Shown in pieces: positions 9,224-17,632 of a DNA stretch of 64,000 nucleotides (its first letter is position 1; each line of letters begins with the position of its first letter). The translations under genes and the position numbers were made by a program. Source of the DNA: Aquipseudomonas alcaligenes (GTDB lineage: Bacteria; Pseudomonadota; Gammaproteobacteria; Pseudomonadales; Pseudomonadaceae); assembly GCF_003205495.1 (NCBI RefSeq), contig NZ_QJRX01000004.1, positions 310,764-374,763 of the forward strand, written 5' to 3'. The notes below the pieces were generated by a model that was given only the letters and a program-made list of their open reading frames with translations, was not told the DNA's origin and made no database searches.

Positions 9224-9235
9224 ATGGAGAGCACA

Positions 9236-10660
9236 ATGAGATTCTCGCAGTTCTTCCAGCTCAACCTCGAACAGCCATATTTAGATTTCCTTGATATCCC
9301 TCTTGATACCGATGTAGCAGCCTTTATAGACCCAACCGGCCTCAAACAGCTCGACTCTGAATTTGGCCATATAGCTCAATCCTTAATGCAAACCTTTTTC
9401 GACAAGGTTCTTCAAGAGATAGCAAACAACAACTTGAGCAATGCCATTAGCTTACTTTCACACCTATCAGAAAGTAACGAATTCCATCTCGGACTTTCAA
9501 AAGGAAAAGCAAGAGGACATGGCATTGGAGCGCACAATGCTCACAAGCTCGGATTGGCCATTTCACAAAGCAAAGCCTCTCAAAGCGGTCTCCTACAAGA
9601 CTTGGAAGATACCTGCCTTGTAATTGAAGGCATCGGAAGTGACATGATCTCCGACGCAATCTGTAACATCATTCGAGGCCCGTTAATAGAATACACACAA
9701 GAGATGTGTAACCTTCACAACATCCCTCTCACACCCAACATAAAATCAGGCCCCATATGGGATGGTGACAAATGGACGCAATACTTCACCAGCCTACCTA
9801 TGACAAGTGATGGCAAGGCCATACTCGTCCCCAAGATAATAATCAGACACAACATCTCATATAGCTCCTCTGAATACTACAGACACTATCTCCTAGAAGA
9901 CATGCAAAGAGATGAAATCAGTCGCGCCACTACGCTCGTCCATTACCTAAAAGATGGATCACCGAGAGTTACAAAGACTGACCTTCTTAATAAGTACGGA
10001 AAAGACAAAAAAGCAATTGAAGCCCAAACCATAAATCATAGAAGCGCTCTTGAGAATTACAAAAGAGATAAGGGAAATACCCTTACTCACGCTCTAGATC
10101 ATGAAGACATTTCAGAAATAACAAAAACCCCAAAGCTAGAATGGAGCAAAGTACAACAAGAATTTTCACTTATATCTACCGGACGCAGCACTGCCCATGA
10201 CTATGAAAACCTGATAGAAAGAACCCTTACTGCTCTTTTTTACCCATGCCTTAACCATCCCAAGAGAGAAAAATCCATACACAATGGGAGAAAGAGAATT
10301 GACATCGAGTACACCAACAGTGCTAAAAATGGATTCTTTTCATGGCTAGCGCAGCACTACCCCGCCGCCAAGATATTCATAGAATGCAAAAACTATGATG
10401 ACGACCTAAGTAACCCAGAGGTAGATCAACTATCAGGAAGATTCAGCCCATCTCGCGGAAAATTTGGAATCATTGTTTACAGAAAATGCAAAAACGCCCA
10501 CCTATTAGATTTACGCTGTAAGGACACAGCAAATGACCAGCGAGGCTATATAGTAACTCTATCAGATGATGAAATAATTGAGCTCATCAAAGAAAGAGAG
10601 TCCGCAAACCCATATAGCTTCCCACTACTCAAAAGAAAATTTGATGCCCTTATAGACTGA
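9236..10660 (+). CDS. Putative PD-(D/E)XK nuclease, AT-rich orphan (possible defence gene)
   Basis: 474 residues from ATG at 9236, chosen because GGAGAG precedes it by 6 nt; an in-frame ATG at 9224 has no site. The gene is far more AT-rich than its neighbours and uses many AAA, ATA and AGA codons, a sign of transfer. The C-terminal third looks like a PD-(D/E)XK nuclease: helix with Glu about 324/328 (DYENLIER), Asp about 356 in RKRIDIEY, the E-x-K pair E383/K385 in FIECKNY, then DQLSGRF. The N-terminal two thirds contain PYLDFLDIPLDTDVAAFIDP (14-33), LGLSKGKARGHGIG (about 85-98) and a helical region LEDTCLVIEGIGSD (about 123-136). I recall similar motifs in uncharacterised proteins of other bacteria but cannot name a family. 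No methylase, helicase or other partner is adjacent. The function is inferred from motifs only. Confidence 0.65.
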   Translation: MRFSQFFQLNLEQPYLDFLDIPLDTDVAAFIDPTGLKQLDSEFGHIAQSLMQTFFDKVLQEIANNNLSNAISLLSHLSESNEFHLGLSKGKARGHGIGAHNAHKLGLAISQSKASQSGLLQDLEDTCLVIEGIGSDMISDAICNIIRGPLIEYTQEMCNLHNIPLTPNIKSGPIWDGDKWTQYFTSLPMTSDGKAILVPKIIIRHNISYSSSEYYRHYLLEDMQRDEISRATTLVHYLKDGSPRVTKTDLLNKYGKDKKAIEAQTINHRSALENYKRDKGNTLTHALDHEDISEITKTPKLEWSKVQQEFSLISTGRSTAHDYENLIERTLTALFYPCLNHPKREKSIHNGRKRIDIEYTNSAKNGFFSWLAQHYPAAKIFIECKNYDDDLSNPEVDQLSGRFSPSRGKFGIIVYRKCKNAHLLDLRCKDTANDQRGYIVTLSDDEIIELIKERESANPYSFPLLKRKFDALID

Positions 10661-10724
10661 TCACTAGTGGGCAGACATTTAAGAAATTGCTCGGGCGCTT
10701 TCTACTCATCTGAACCATCGTTTT

Positions 10725-10962
10725 CGCCCTTACGGCGAGTCACTTTCTCTTGCGTGCCCAAGAGAAAGTAACCAAAGAGAAGGGCACCCCGACATCCGGG
10801 TCTGGCCTGCGGCCAGACTTCCCTCCCTCCGGTGCCGCTCCGGGGGCCGTCACGAAGGGACGTCCCTGTCCCATCGTTCCTCGCTCGGCGTCCTGCCTCG
10901 CGTCCCCCTGCGCAACACCTCCACTCGGCCTCCTGACGGGGACTCGGGCTCCGAGTTGCCGG
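10725..10962 (+). repeat. Inverted structured element, left copy
   Basis: Starts CGCCCTTACGGCGAGTCAC and contains hairpin 1 (CTTTCTCTTG/CAAGAGAAAG, 10743-10768) and hairpin 2 (GTCTGGCC/GGCCAGAC, 10800-10818), then GGGGGCCGT, GTCCCTG and CGGCCTCCTGA blocks. The reverse complement of 11158-11386 aligns to it along almost its whole length. Confidence 0.75.
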
Positions 10963-11032
10963 GTGGTTTTTCTTGGCGCTGCGCGCATGGGTCGTTGCCA
11001 CGCTGCGCGAGGCATTGGGAGAGCAAAAGCGT

Positions 11033-11093
11033 GTAGCCCGGATGCAATCCGGGAAAGGCCCAACACCCAAATCCCGGATTACATCCGGGCTAC
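11033..11093. repeat. REPIN-like unit 1
   Basis: A 61-bp unit with arms GTAGCCCGGATGCAATCCGG and CCGGATTACATCCGGGCTAC around a short spacer. Each arm is itself a small hairpin. It is followed by AAATGGTTTGGC and a CTCTCCCGCC hairpin that are also repeated after unit 2. Confidence 0.85.
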
Positions 11094-11157
11094 ACAAATG
11101 GTTTGGCGCCAGCCCCTCTCCCGCCAGCGGGAGAGGGATTCAGACAACGAGCCTTCA

Positions 11158-11386
11158 GGCAACACCAAACGCCCCCTTCAGGAGGCCGAACGGAATCGTT
11201 GCGGAAGGGAGCGAGCCGCATGGATGCGGCGAGAGGCTTAAAGGGCCAGGGACGGCCCTTGTAAGCCGGCCCCTGGAGCGACGATGGAGTGAGGGAACCC
11301 CGCCGCAGGCGGGGCCGGATGTCGGGGGCAAGCGTTTTTGGTTACTTTTTCCGCGACTGGAAAAAGTGACCCGCCCAGCAGGGCGG
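11158..11386 (-). repeat. Inverted structured element, right copy
   Basis: Reverse-oriented copy of the element at 10725-10962. Its hairpin 1 is CTTTTTCC/GGAAAAAG (11345-11366) and hairpin 2 is CCCCGCC/GGCGGGG (11298-11314). The stems differ in sequence from the left copy but stay paired, while flanking blocks such as GTAACCAAA, CGACATCCGG and GTCCCTG are conserved. Confidence 0.75.
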
Positions 11387-11441
11387 AACCAATGCCCCAG
11401 CCAACACGCAAACGAGCAGCGGCACATAATCAAACCAGCGC

Positions 11442-11502
11442 GTAGTCCGGATGCAATCCGGGAAAGGCCCAACCCCCGACTCCCGGATTACATCCGGGCT
11501 AC
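11442..11502. repeat. REPIN-like unit 2
   Basis: A 61-bp unit in direct orientation to the one at 11033, same length and arm structure (GTAGTCCGGATGCAATCCGG ... CCGGATTACATCCGGGCTAC). The similarity continues beyond the unit to about 11555. Confidence 0.85.
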
Positions 11503-11737
11503 CCAAACGGTTTGGCACCTGCCCCCCTCCCGCCAACGGGAGCCCCCTGATGCGGTTGCGGGGCATTCGGCATATCCTAAAGGCCTGCCAGGCCGCACCG
11601 GCCTGTGCCGAGAGGCCGGCCCTGGGGCGCCGATGCGGCTGAGCGGGCTACCCCTGCATGCCGCAGCCACTCTGTGGCTACACTGGCAGTGATAAGAATA
11701 AAAGGCCGTCAACGGCCACCAACGGAGGCACCATTAC

Positions 11738-14308
11738 GTGCACCAGGTAGTCCGCATTCTGGTGGGAGTTCTGCTGGCCTGTCTGAGCCTCAATGCCTGG
11801 TCAAAACCGGGGCCGATCGAGATTACCCCGGCGTCGACGATCCAGGCCCACTTCGAGTTCTGGGAAGACGTCACGGGCGAAGCCTCGCTTGAGCAGGTGG
11901 CAAGCCTGCCGGACGAGCGCTGGTCACTGGTGCCCGAGGGCCGCGCCACATTCGGCCTGACCCAGTCGGCCTACTGGCTGCGCTTTTCGGTCAGGAATCC
12001 AACCCCGATTCACCAGAACCTGATTGCCGAACTGGCCTACTCACAGCTGGACGATGTGGTCTTCCACGTGCTGGATGACGGCGTTGCAGTCAAAACGCTG
12101 AGGACGGGTGACAGCCAGGCGTTCTACCCACGCGATGTGGATTACCCGAGCATGCTGTTGCGCGTGCCGCTGGCCCCCGGGGAGATGAAGGCCGTGTTTG
12201 TCCGCATAGCGACGAGCGGGAGCATGGTCGTCCCCCTGATGATCTGGCGCGAGCAGGCGTTTTTCGAATCCGCGGCCAACGAACTCAAGCTGCACTTTTT
12301 CTACTACGGCTGCATCTTCGTCATCATCCTGATCAACCTCGCCGTATTCCTGAGCCTGCGCGAAAGGCTCTACCTCTACTACGCACTCGCCCTGGTCGGC
12401 TACCTGCTGTTCTTTGCCTCGATCAAGGGCTTCAGTTTTCAACACCTCTACCCCGGCCTGCCGCAGCTGCACGCCAGGATGCTGCTGATCTCGATACCGG
12501 CCCTGGCCCTGTTCTCGCTGCTGTTCTGCCGGGAGTTCCTGAACACCCGTGTCAGCACGCCGAGGCTGGATAAGCTGCTGATCGGGATGATGGTCTTCGA
12601 ATTGCTGTACCTCTTCTGCGCGCCCTTCCTGGACTATTACCGGGGCATTCAGCTGGCTTCATTCTCGGCCCTGGTCTTCTTCTCGCTGCTGCTGGCTGCC
12701 GGCCCGATCGCCTGGGCAGCCGGGGTGCGCGCCGGGGTATTTTTCACCCTGGCCTGGACGCCCCTGACGATTGGCGTCATGGCCACGGCAGGCAGAGCGC
12801 TCGGAGTCTTCCCGGAAAACTTCTTCACGGAAAACGCGATGCAGCTGGGCTCGGGCATCGAAGCCTTCATCCTGACCCTGGCCCTGGCAGACCGCCTGTA
12901 TCGGGAACGTGAAGACAAGATCATCGCCCAGGCGGCCAGCCTGCAGGAGGCACAATCGCGAAATGTCGCCCAGAAGCAGCTCACCGAGGCGCTGACCCAT
13001 GACCCGGTGACCGGCCTGCCCAACCGCAACCGTTTCGAGCTGATGGTGGATCAACAGCTGCAACAACACCCCCAGCGCCATTACATGGTGGGCCTGGCGC
13101 GCATTACCCGCCTGGATGAAATCAACCGCACCCTGGGCCTGGCCAGAAGCGAATGGGTCATGAAATGCGTGGCACGGCAGATGGCCGAGCTGGCCGCCGG
13201 CTTGCCCTTCATCCACGTCAGCCTCGACGACCAGGGCCGCGAAGAACGCGTGTACCACCTCTCCGGCGACTGTTTCTGCCTGCTGGTGGACATGGATAGC
13301 GCCGACAACGACTTTGCCGCCCTCAACCGCGCGCTCAGGCGCCTGGCCGAACCCTTGCAACTGGATCACCTGGCCATCGAGCTACGTCCGCGCTTCGGCG
13401 CTGCCGCCTACCCCCAGCACGGCCAATCGGCTGCCGAGCTGATCCGCAACGCCCATGTCGGCATGGAAATCGCGCCCCGCAGCGGCAATGAAACCGGCAT
13501 CTACTCGAGCAAATACGACATTTACAGCGAGAGCCGCCTCACGCTGATGACCGACCTGCGCAATGCCCTGCAGCAGGGTCAGCTGATGCTGCATTACCAA
13601 CCCAAACAGAACATCGCATCCGCACAGATCGAGGGCATAGAAGCCCTGGTGCGCTGGCACCATGCTGAGCGTGGCTGGGTAAACCCGGCCGACTTCATCC
13701 CGCTGGCCGAAGAAACGGGCATGATCAGCCAGCTCACCCACTGGGTGATCCAGCAGGCCACCCGGGACCTGGCAGACCTGCGCCAGACATACCCGGCGTT
13801 GACGGTCGCGATCAATCTGTCGGCGCGCGACCTGGAGTCTGCCAACCTCAGGACCGTGCTGGAAATGGCGCGCCAGCACCATCGGCTGCCGGCCGACGCC
13901 ATCACCCTGGAAATCACCGAGACAGCGGCCATGCGCGACCCCGAAAGCAGCCTGCAGGCGCTGAATGGTCTGGCCGCGCTGGGCTACAAGATCTCCATCG
14001 ACGACTTTGGCAGCGGCTACTCCTCGCTCTCCTACCTCAAGCAACTGCCCGCCTCGGAACTCAAGCTGGATCGCTCACTGATTCATGACATCTGCACCAG
14101 CGAGAACGCCGATGTCATCGTCTCGACCACCATCCAGATGGCGCACAGCCTCGGCTATCACGTGGTCGGCGAAGGGATCGAGAACCGCGAAACAGCCAAC
14201 CGCCTGAAAACCGGGCAATGCGACTCGCTACAGGGCTTCTGGCTGTGCCGCCCCGCACCGATCGAGGAACTTCGACAGTGGCTGGCCGAGTTCGACAGCG
14301 CTCAATAG
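11738..14308 (+). CDS. 7TMR-DISM / degenerate GGDEF / EAL membrane protein (probable c-di-GMP phosphodiesterase)
   Basis: 856 residues. Start is GTG at 11738, preceded by GGAGG at 9 nt. Signal peptide at residues 1-22, then a periplasmic 7TMR-DISM extracellular domain (about 30-170), seven membrane segments (about 185-395), a coiled linker, a GGDEF domain (about 415-590) and an EAL domain (about 605-850). The GGDEF signature is SGDCF (about 509-513), so cyclase activity is not expected. The EAL domain keeps EALVRW (E634), NLSARD, ITETAAM, DDFGSGYSS (D755/D756), KLDRS and EGIE, so it should hydrolyse c-di-GMP. It would couple an external ligand, probably a carbohydrate or similar, to c-di-GMP level. 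It stands alone between the repeat region and a convergent gene. Confidence 0.88.
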   Translation: MHQVVRILVGVLLACLSLNAWSKPGPIEITPASTIQAHFEFWEDVTGEASLEQVASLPDERWSLVPEGRATFGLTQSAYWLRFSVRNPTPIHQNLIAELAYSQLDDVVFHVLDDGVAVKTLRTGDSQAFYPRDVDYPSMLLRVPLAPGEMKAVFVRIATSGSMVVPLMIWREQAFFESAANELKLHFFYYGCIFVIILINLAVFLSLRERLYLYYALALVGYLLFFASIKGFSFQHLYPGLPQLHARMLLISIPALALFSLLFCREFLNTRVSTPRLDKLLIGMMVFELLYLFCAPFLDYYRGIQLASFSALVFFSLLLAAGPIAWAAGVRAGVFFTLAWTPLTIGVMATAGRALGVFPENFFTENAMQLGSGIEAFILTLALADRLYREREDKIIAQAASLQEAQSRNVAQKQLTEALTHDPVTGLPNRNRFELMVDQQLQQHPQRHYMVGLARITRLDEINRTLGLARSEWVMKCVARQMAELAAGLPFIHVSLDDQGREERVYHLSGDCFCLLVDMDSADNDFAALNRALRRLAEPLQLDHLAIELRPRFGAAAYPQHGQSAAELIRNAHVGMEIAPRSGNETGIYSSKYDIYSESRLTLMTDLRNALQQGQLMLHYQPKQNIASAQIEGIEALVRWHHAERGWVNPADFIPLAEETGMISQLTHWVIQQATRDLADLRQTYPALTVAINLSARDLESANLRTVLEMARQHHRLPADAITLEITETAAMRDPESSLQALNGLAALGYKISIDDFGSGYSSLSYLKQLPASELKLDRSLIHDICTSENADVIVSTTIQMAHSLGYHVVGEGIENRETANRLKTGQCDSLQGFWLCRPAPIEELRQWLAEFDSAQ

Positions 14309-14383
14309 TCCACAGTCCGCGCTCCAGCCGGGCCTGAGGCGAGCGCCAGGCTCTATGCGGCCAGCGCTCGCGCAAGCCGGGGC

Positions 14384-16588
14384 TCAGCTGGCCAGCCCCG
14401 CCGCCCTGGCCCGCGCCGCATGCAGCTTCTTGTAGCTGTCGATCAGGCGCAGGTGCCTGTCGAGGCCCTCCAGCTGCAGGCTGGTCGGGGTCAGGCCATA
14501 AAAGCGTACGCTACCGTTGACCGAACCGATGGCCGCGTCCATCCGCTCGTTGCCGAACATGCGACGGAAGTTGGCCTCGTAGTCGGCCAGTTCCAGGTCG
14601 TCGTCCAGCTGCACCTCCAGCACAACGTTGAGCGCCTGGTAGAACAGGCCGCGCTCGACGGTGTTGTCGTTGTACTGCAGGAAGGCCTCGGTCAGCGCCT
14701 TGGCCTCGTCGTACTTCTTCAGGGCGAGGTAGATCAGCAGCTTCAGTTCGAGGATGGTCAGCTGGCCCCACACGGTGTTGTCGTCGAACTCGATGCCGAT
14801 CAGCGTGGTGATGTCGGTGTAGTCGTCGACCTCGCACTGCTCCAGGCTCTTGAGCAGGCTCTTCAGGCGCAGGTCGCTCAAGCTGTGCAGGTTGAGGATG
14901 TCGGAGCGGAAGATCAGCGCCTTGTTGGTGTTGTCCCAGATCAGGTCCTCGACCGGATAGATTTCCGAGTAGCCGGGCACCAGGATGCGGCAGGCATTGG
15001 CGCCGAGGTCGTCGTACACCGCCATGTACACCTCCTTGCCCATGTCCTCGAGGATGCCGAACAGGGTCGCGGCCTCCTGGACGTTGGAGTCTTCGCCATG
15101 GCCGGAGAAGTCCCACTCGACGAACTCGTAGTCGGCCTTGGCGCTGAAGAAGCGCCAGGACACTACGCCGCTGGAGTCGATGAAGTGCTCGACGAAGTTG
15201 TTCGGCTCGGTCAGTGCCTGGCTCTCGAAGGTCGGCGCCGGCAGGTCGTTGAGGCCCTCGAAGCTGCGGCCCTGGAGCAGCTCGGTAAGGCTGCGCTCCA
15301 GCGCCACCTCGAAGCTCGGGTGCGCTCCGAAGGAAGCGAACACACCGCCGGTGCGCGGGTTCATCAGGGTCACGCACATCACCGGGAATTCGCCGCCGAG
15401 CGAGGCGTCCTTGACCAGCACCGGGAAGCCTTGCTCCTCCAGGCCCTGGATGCCGGCGACGATGCCGGGGTACTTGGCCAGCACCTCCTGCGGCACGTCC
15501 GGCAGGGCCAGTTCGTTCTCCAGGATTTCGCGCTTGACCGCACGCTCGAAGATTTCCGACAGGCACTGCACCTGCGCCTCGGCCAGTGTGTTGCCGGCGC
15601 TCATGCCGTTGGACAGATACAGGTTCTCGATCAGGTTGGACGGGAAGTACACCACCTCGCCGTCCGACTGGCGCACGAAGGGCAGCGAGCAGATGCCGCG
15701 CGCCTTGTTGCCCGAGTTGGTGTCGTACAGGTGCGAGCCGCGCAGCTCGCCGTCCGGGTTGTAGATGGCCAGGCAGTAGTCGTCGAGGATCTCTTCCGGC
15801 AGCGCGTCCTTCGGCCCCGGCTTGAACCAGCGCTCGTTGGGGTAATGGACGAAATCGGCGTTGGCGATCTCCTCGCCCCAGAACTGGTCGTTGTAGAAGA
15901 AGTTGCAGTTCAGCCGCTCGATGAACTCGCCCAGCGCCGAGGCCAGCGCGCTCTCCTTGGTGGCGCCCTTGCCGTTGGTGAAGCACAGCGGCGACTGCGC
16001 GTCGCGGATATGCAGCGACCAGACGTTGGGCACGATATTGCGCCAGGAGGCGATCTCGATCTTCATCCCCAGGCCGGCGAGGATGGCCGACATATTGGCG
16101 ATGGTCTGTTCCAGCGGCAGGTCCTTGCCGAGGATGCGCGTGCCCTCGCCCGCGGTCAGCGCCGGCATCAGCAGGGCCTGGGCGTCGGCGTCGAGGTTGG
16201 CGACTTCCTCGATGACGAAGTCGGGGCCGGTCTGCACCACCTTCTTCACCGTGCAGCGGTCGATGGAGCGCAGGATGCCCTGGCGGTCCTTGTCGGAGAT
16301 GTCCGCCGGCAGCTCGACCTGGATCTTGAAGATCTGCTTGTAGCGGTCTTCCGGGTCGACGATGTTGTTCTGCGCCAGGCGGATGTTGTCGGTGGGGATG
16401 TTGCGCGTCTGGCAGTACAGCTTGACGAAGTAGGCCGCACACAGTGCCGAGGACGCCAGGAAGTAGTCGAACGGCCCCGGCGCCGAGCCGTCGCCCTTGT
16501 AGCGGATGGGCTGGTCGGCAATCACCGTGAAGTCATCGAACTTGGCTTCGAGCCGCAGGTTGTCGAGAAAGTTGACTTTGATTTCCAT
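14384..16588 (-). CDS. OsmC-YcaO fusion protein
   Basis: 734 residues from ATG at 16588. Residues about 1-140 form an OsmC/Ohr-like domain (DNLRLEAKFDDFTVIADQP; Cys in SSALCAAYFVKLYCQ). Residues about 160-560 are a YcaO domain with the ATP-binding acidic motifs, for example ESALASALGEFIERL and EAQVQCLSEIFERAVK. The C-terminal ~150 residues are helical, as in Escherichia coli YcaO. YcaO proteins use ATP to activate amide backbones; the E. coli protein aids RimO in methylthiolation of ribosomal protein S12. OsmC-fused versions are known in Pseudomonas. No precursor peptide or azoline dehydrogenase is nearby, so a RiPP role is not supported; an S12-accessory role is the default guess. Confidence 0.85.
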   Translation of the reverse strand: MEIKVNFLDNLRLEAKFDDFTVIADQPIRYKGDGSAPGPFDYFLASSALCAAYFVKLYCQTRNIPTDNIRLAQNNIVDPEDRYKQIFKIQVELPADISDKDRQGILRSIDRCTVKKVVQTGPDFVIEEVANLDADAQALLMPALTAGEGTRILGKDLPLEQTIANMSAILAGLGMKIEIASWRNIVPNVWSLHIRDAQSPLCFTNGKGATKESALASALGEFIERLNCNFFYNDQFWGEEIANADFVHYPNERWFKPGPKDALPEEILDDYCLAIYNPDGELRGSHLYDTNSGNKARGICSLPFVRQSDGEVVYFPSNLIENLYLSNGMSAGNTLAEAQVQCLSEIFERAVKREILENELALPDVPQEVLAKYPGIVAGIQGLEEQGFPVLVKDASLGGEFPVMCVTLMNPRTGGVFASFGAHPSFEVALERSLTELLQGRSFEGLNDLPAPTFESQALTEPNNFVEHFIDSSGVVSWRFFSAKADYEFVEWDFSGHGEDSNVQEAATLFGILEDMGKEVYMAVYDDLGANACRILVPGYSEIYPVEDLIWDNTNKALIFRSDILNLHSLSDLRLKSLLKSLEQCEVDDYTDITTLIGIEFDDNTVWGQLTILELKLLIYLALKKYDEAKALTEAFLQYNDNTVERGLFYQALNVVLEVQLDDDLELADYEANFRRMFGNERMDAAIGSVNGSVRFYGLTPTSLQLEGLDRHLRLIDSYKKLHAARARAAGLAS

Positions 16589-16709
16589 GGGGGTACCGGA
16601 CGCAGGCAAGACAAAATGGCCGCCATTATCCGGCTTTTGCGCGGGAAGTCTTGTTTGGCCGACGCGCAGGCTTTTCTGCCCCCCACGTCGAGCCGGTGCT
16701 GCGAAACTT

Positions 16710-16759
16710 GTGGGAGCGGGCCCAGCACCAGAGCCCATCACGGCTAGAGCCGCTCCCAC
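16710..16759. repeat. REP-like inverted repeat
   Basis: GTGGGAGCGG (16710-16719) pairs with CCGCTCCCAC (16750-16759) around a 30-nt loop. GTGGGAGCGG is the common core of one REP family in Pseudomonas. It lies in the divergent spacer between the OsmC-YcaO gene and the acetyltransferase gene. Confidence 0.7.
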
Positions 16760-16827
16760 GCAAAGCACCGCACGCATCGCGATACAATGACGCCTCACAG
16801 CCGCCCTGCCCCGGAACCCGCTATCCG

Positions 16828-17520
16828 ATGTTCACCCTCAGCCACCAGACCACCCCGCCGCCCGAGTCCCTGAAAAGCCAGGTACTGCAGATGGTGGTTG
16901 ACTACTTCAGCGACCTCAGCCCGGCACCGCTGACGCCGAGCAACCCGCTGTACCAGCTGTACCAGTACGTGATCGGCTACGAGGTGCACCTGTACCTGCA
17001 GGCCATGGGCGGCGACCCGGCCAGCAGCGCCCGGCTGATCCTGGCGCTGGACGACGAAGACCCGTCGCGCGTGCTGGGCTTCGCCCTCTACCTGCCCAGC
17101 GCGGACGACCCCGACGCCTGCACCCTGCTCTACACCGCCGTGCAGGCCAGCCAGCGCCGCCACGGCATCGCCCGCGCCATGCTGCGGCAGATGCAGCTGC
17201 TGCACCCGCATGCCGCGCTGGCCTGCGTGGCCAGCCGGGTGCCGACCTTCGAGGCGCTCGGCTTTCGCGTACTCGGCGCGCGCGGCCCGCAGGTGCTGAT
17301 GAACAGCCGCGCGCAGGCCTCGGACGGCTGGGTGGCGGTGCAGGACCTGGCGCCGATCTTCCAGTCCAAGGAGGTGCGGCAGATCCATGCCTACCTGGTC
17401 AAGCAGCACGGCGAGCGAGCCATGCGCGATGCGGAGAAGCAGCGCGACCGCCTGCTCGACCAGCTGGCACGCCAGGCCGAGACGCTGCTGGCCGAGCAGC
17501 GGGCCAGGCGCCTGCAGTGA
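16828..17520 (+). CDS. GNAT-family N-acetyltransferase
   Basis: 230 residues from ATG at 16828. The acetyl-CoA-binding core is LLYTAVQASQRRHGIARAML (about 97-116, R/Q-x-x-G-x-A type) preceded by the LGFALYLP strand. The last 60 residues are charged and probably helical (EKQRDRLLDQLARQAETLLAEQRARR). The substrate is unknown. It is divergent from the OsmC-YcaO gene with a REP-like repeat between them. Confidence 0.8.
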   Translation: MFTLSHQTTPPPESLKSQVLQMVVDYFSDLSPAPLTPSNPLYQLYQYVIGYEVHLYLQAMGGDPASSARLILALDDEDPSRVLGFALYLPSADDPDACTLLYTAVQASQRRHGIARAMLRQMQLLHPHAALACVASRVPTFEALGFRVLGARGPQVLMNSRAQASDGWVAVQDLAPIFQSKEVRQIHAYLVKQHGERAMRDAEKQRDRLLDQLARQAETLLAEQRARRLQ

Positions 17521-17632
17521 GGCACGCCTGCAGACACCATCACAGTTGCGCAAACTCGCCACCCCGGCATTGAACCTTCGCGCCCGCGGCGGCCCTAAGG
17601 CTTCTCTGCATTCCGCCATCGGGAGCCCGACC

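Larger units (their letters stand above)
10661..11737. repeat. Gene-free repeat-rich region
   Basis: About 1.08 kb between the AT-rich nuclease gene and the EAL-domain gene. GC content returns to chromosomal level. Open frames here are compositional and not credible as genes. The region is made of two inverted copies of a ~235-bp element and two direct copies of a REPIN-like unit, listed separately. Confidence 0.8.

Noticed and set aside
11033..11502. CRISPR array
   Set aside because: Only two repeat units, palindromic inverted arms of 61 bp and about 350 bp apart; no spacers or cas genes. REPIN-like instead.
10750..11692. Open frames of 160-240 codons in the repeat region
   Set aside because: They coincide with REPIN and structured repeats, lack ribosome sites, and translate to Pro/Arg/Gly-rich sequence. 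Such frames are often mis-annotated as hypothetical proteins.
14384..16588. RiPP biosynthetic cluster around YcaO
   Set aside because: No precursor peptide, dehydrogenase or exporter is nearby; the OsmC fusion is a widespread stand-alone type.
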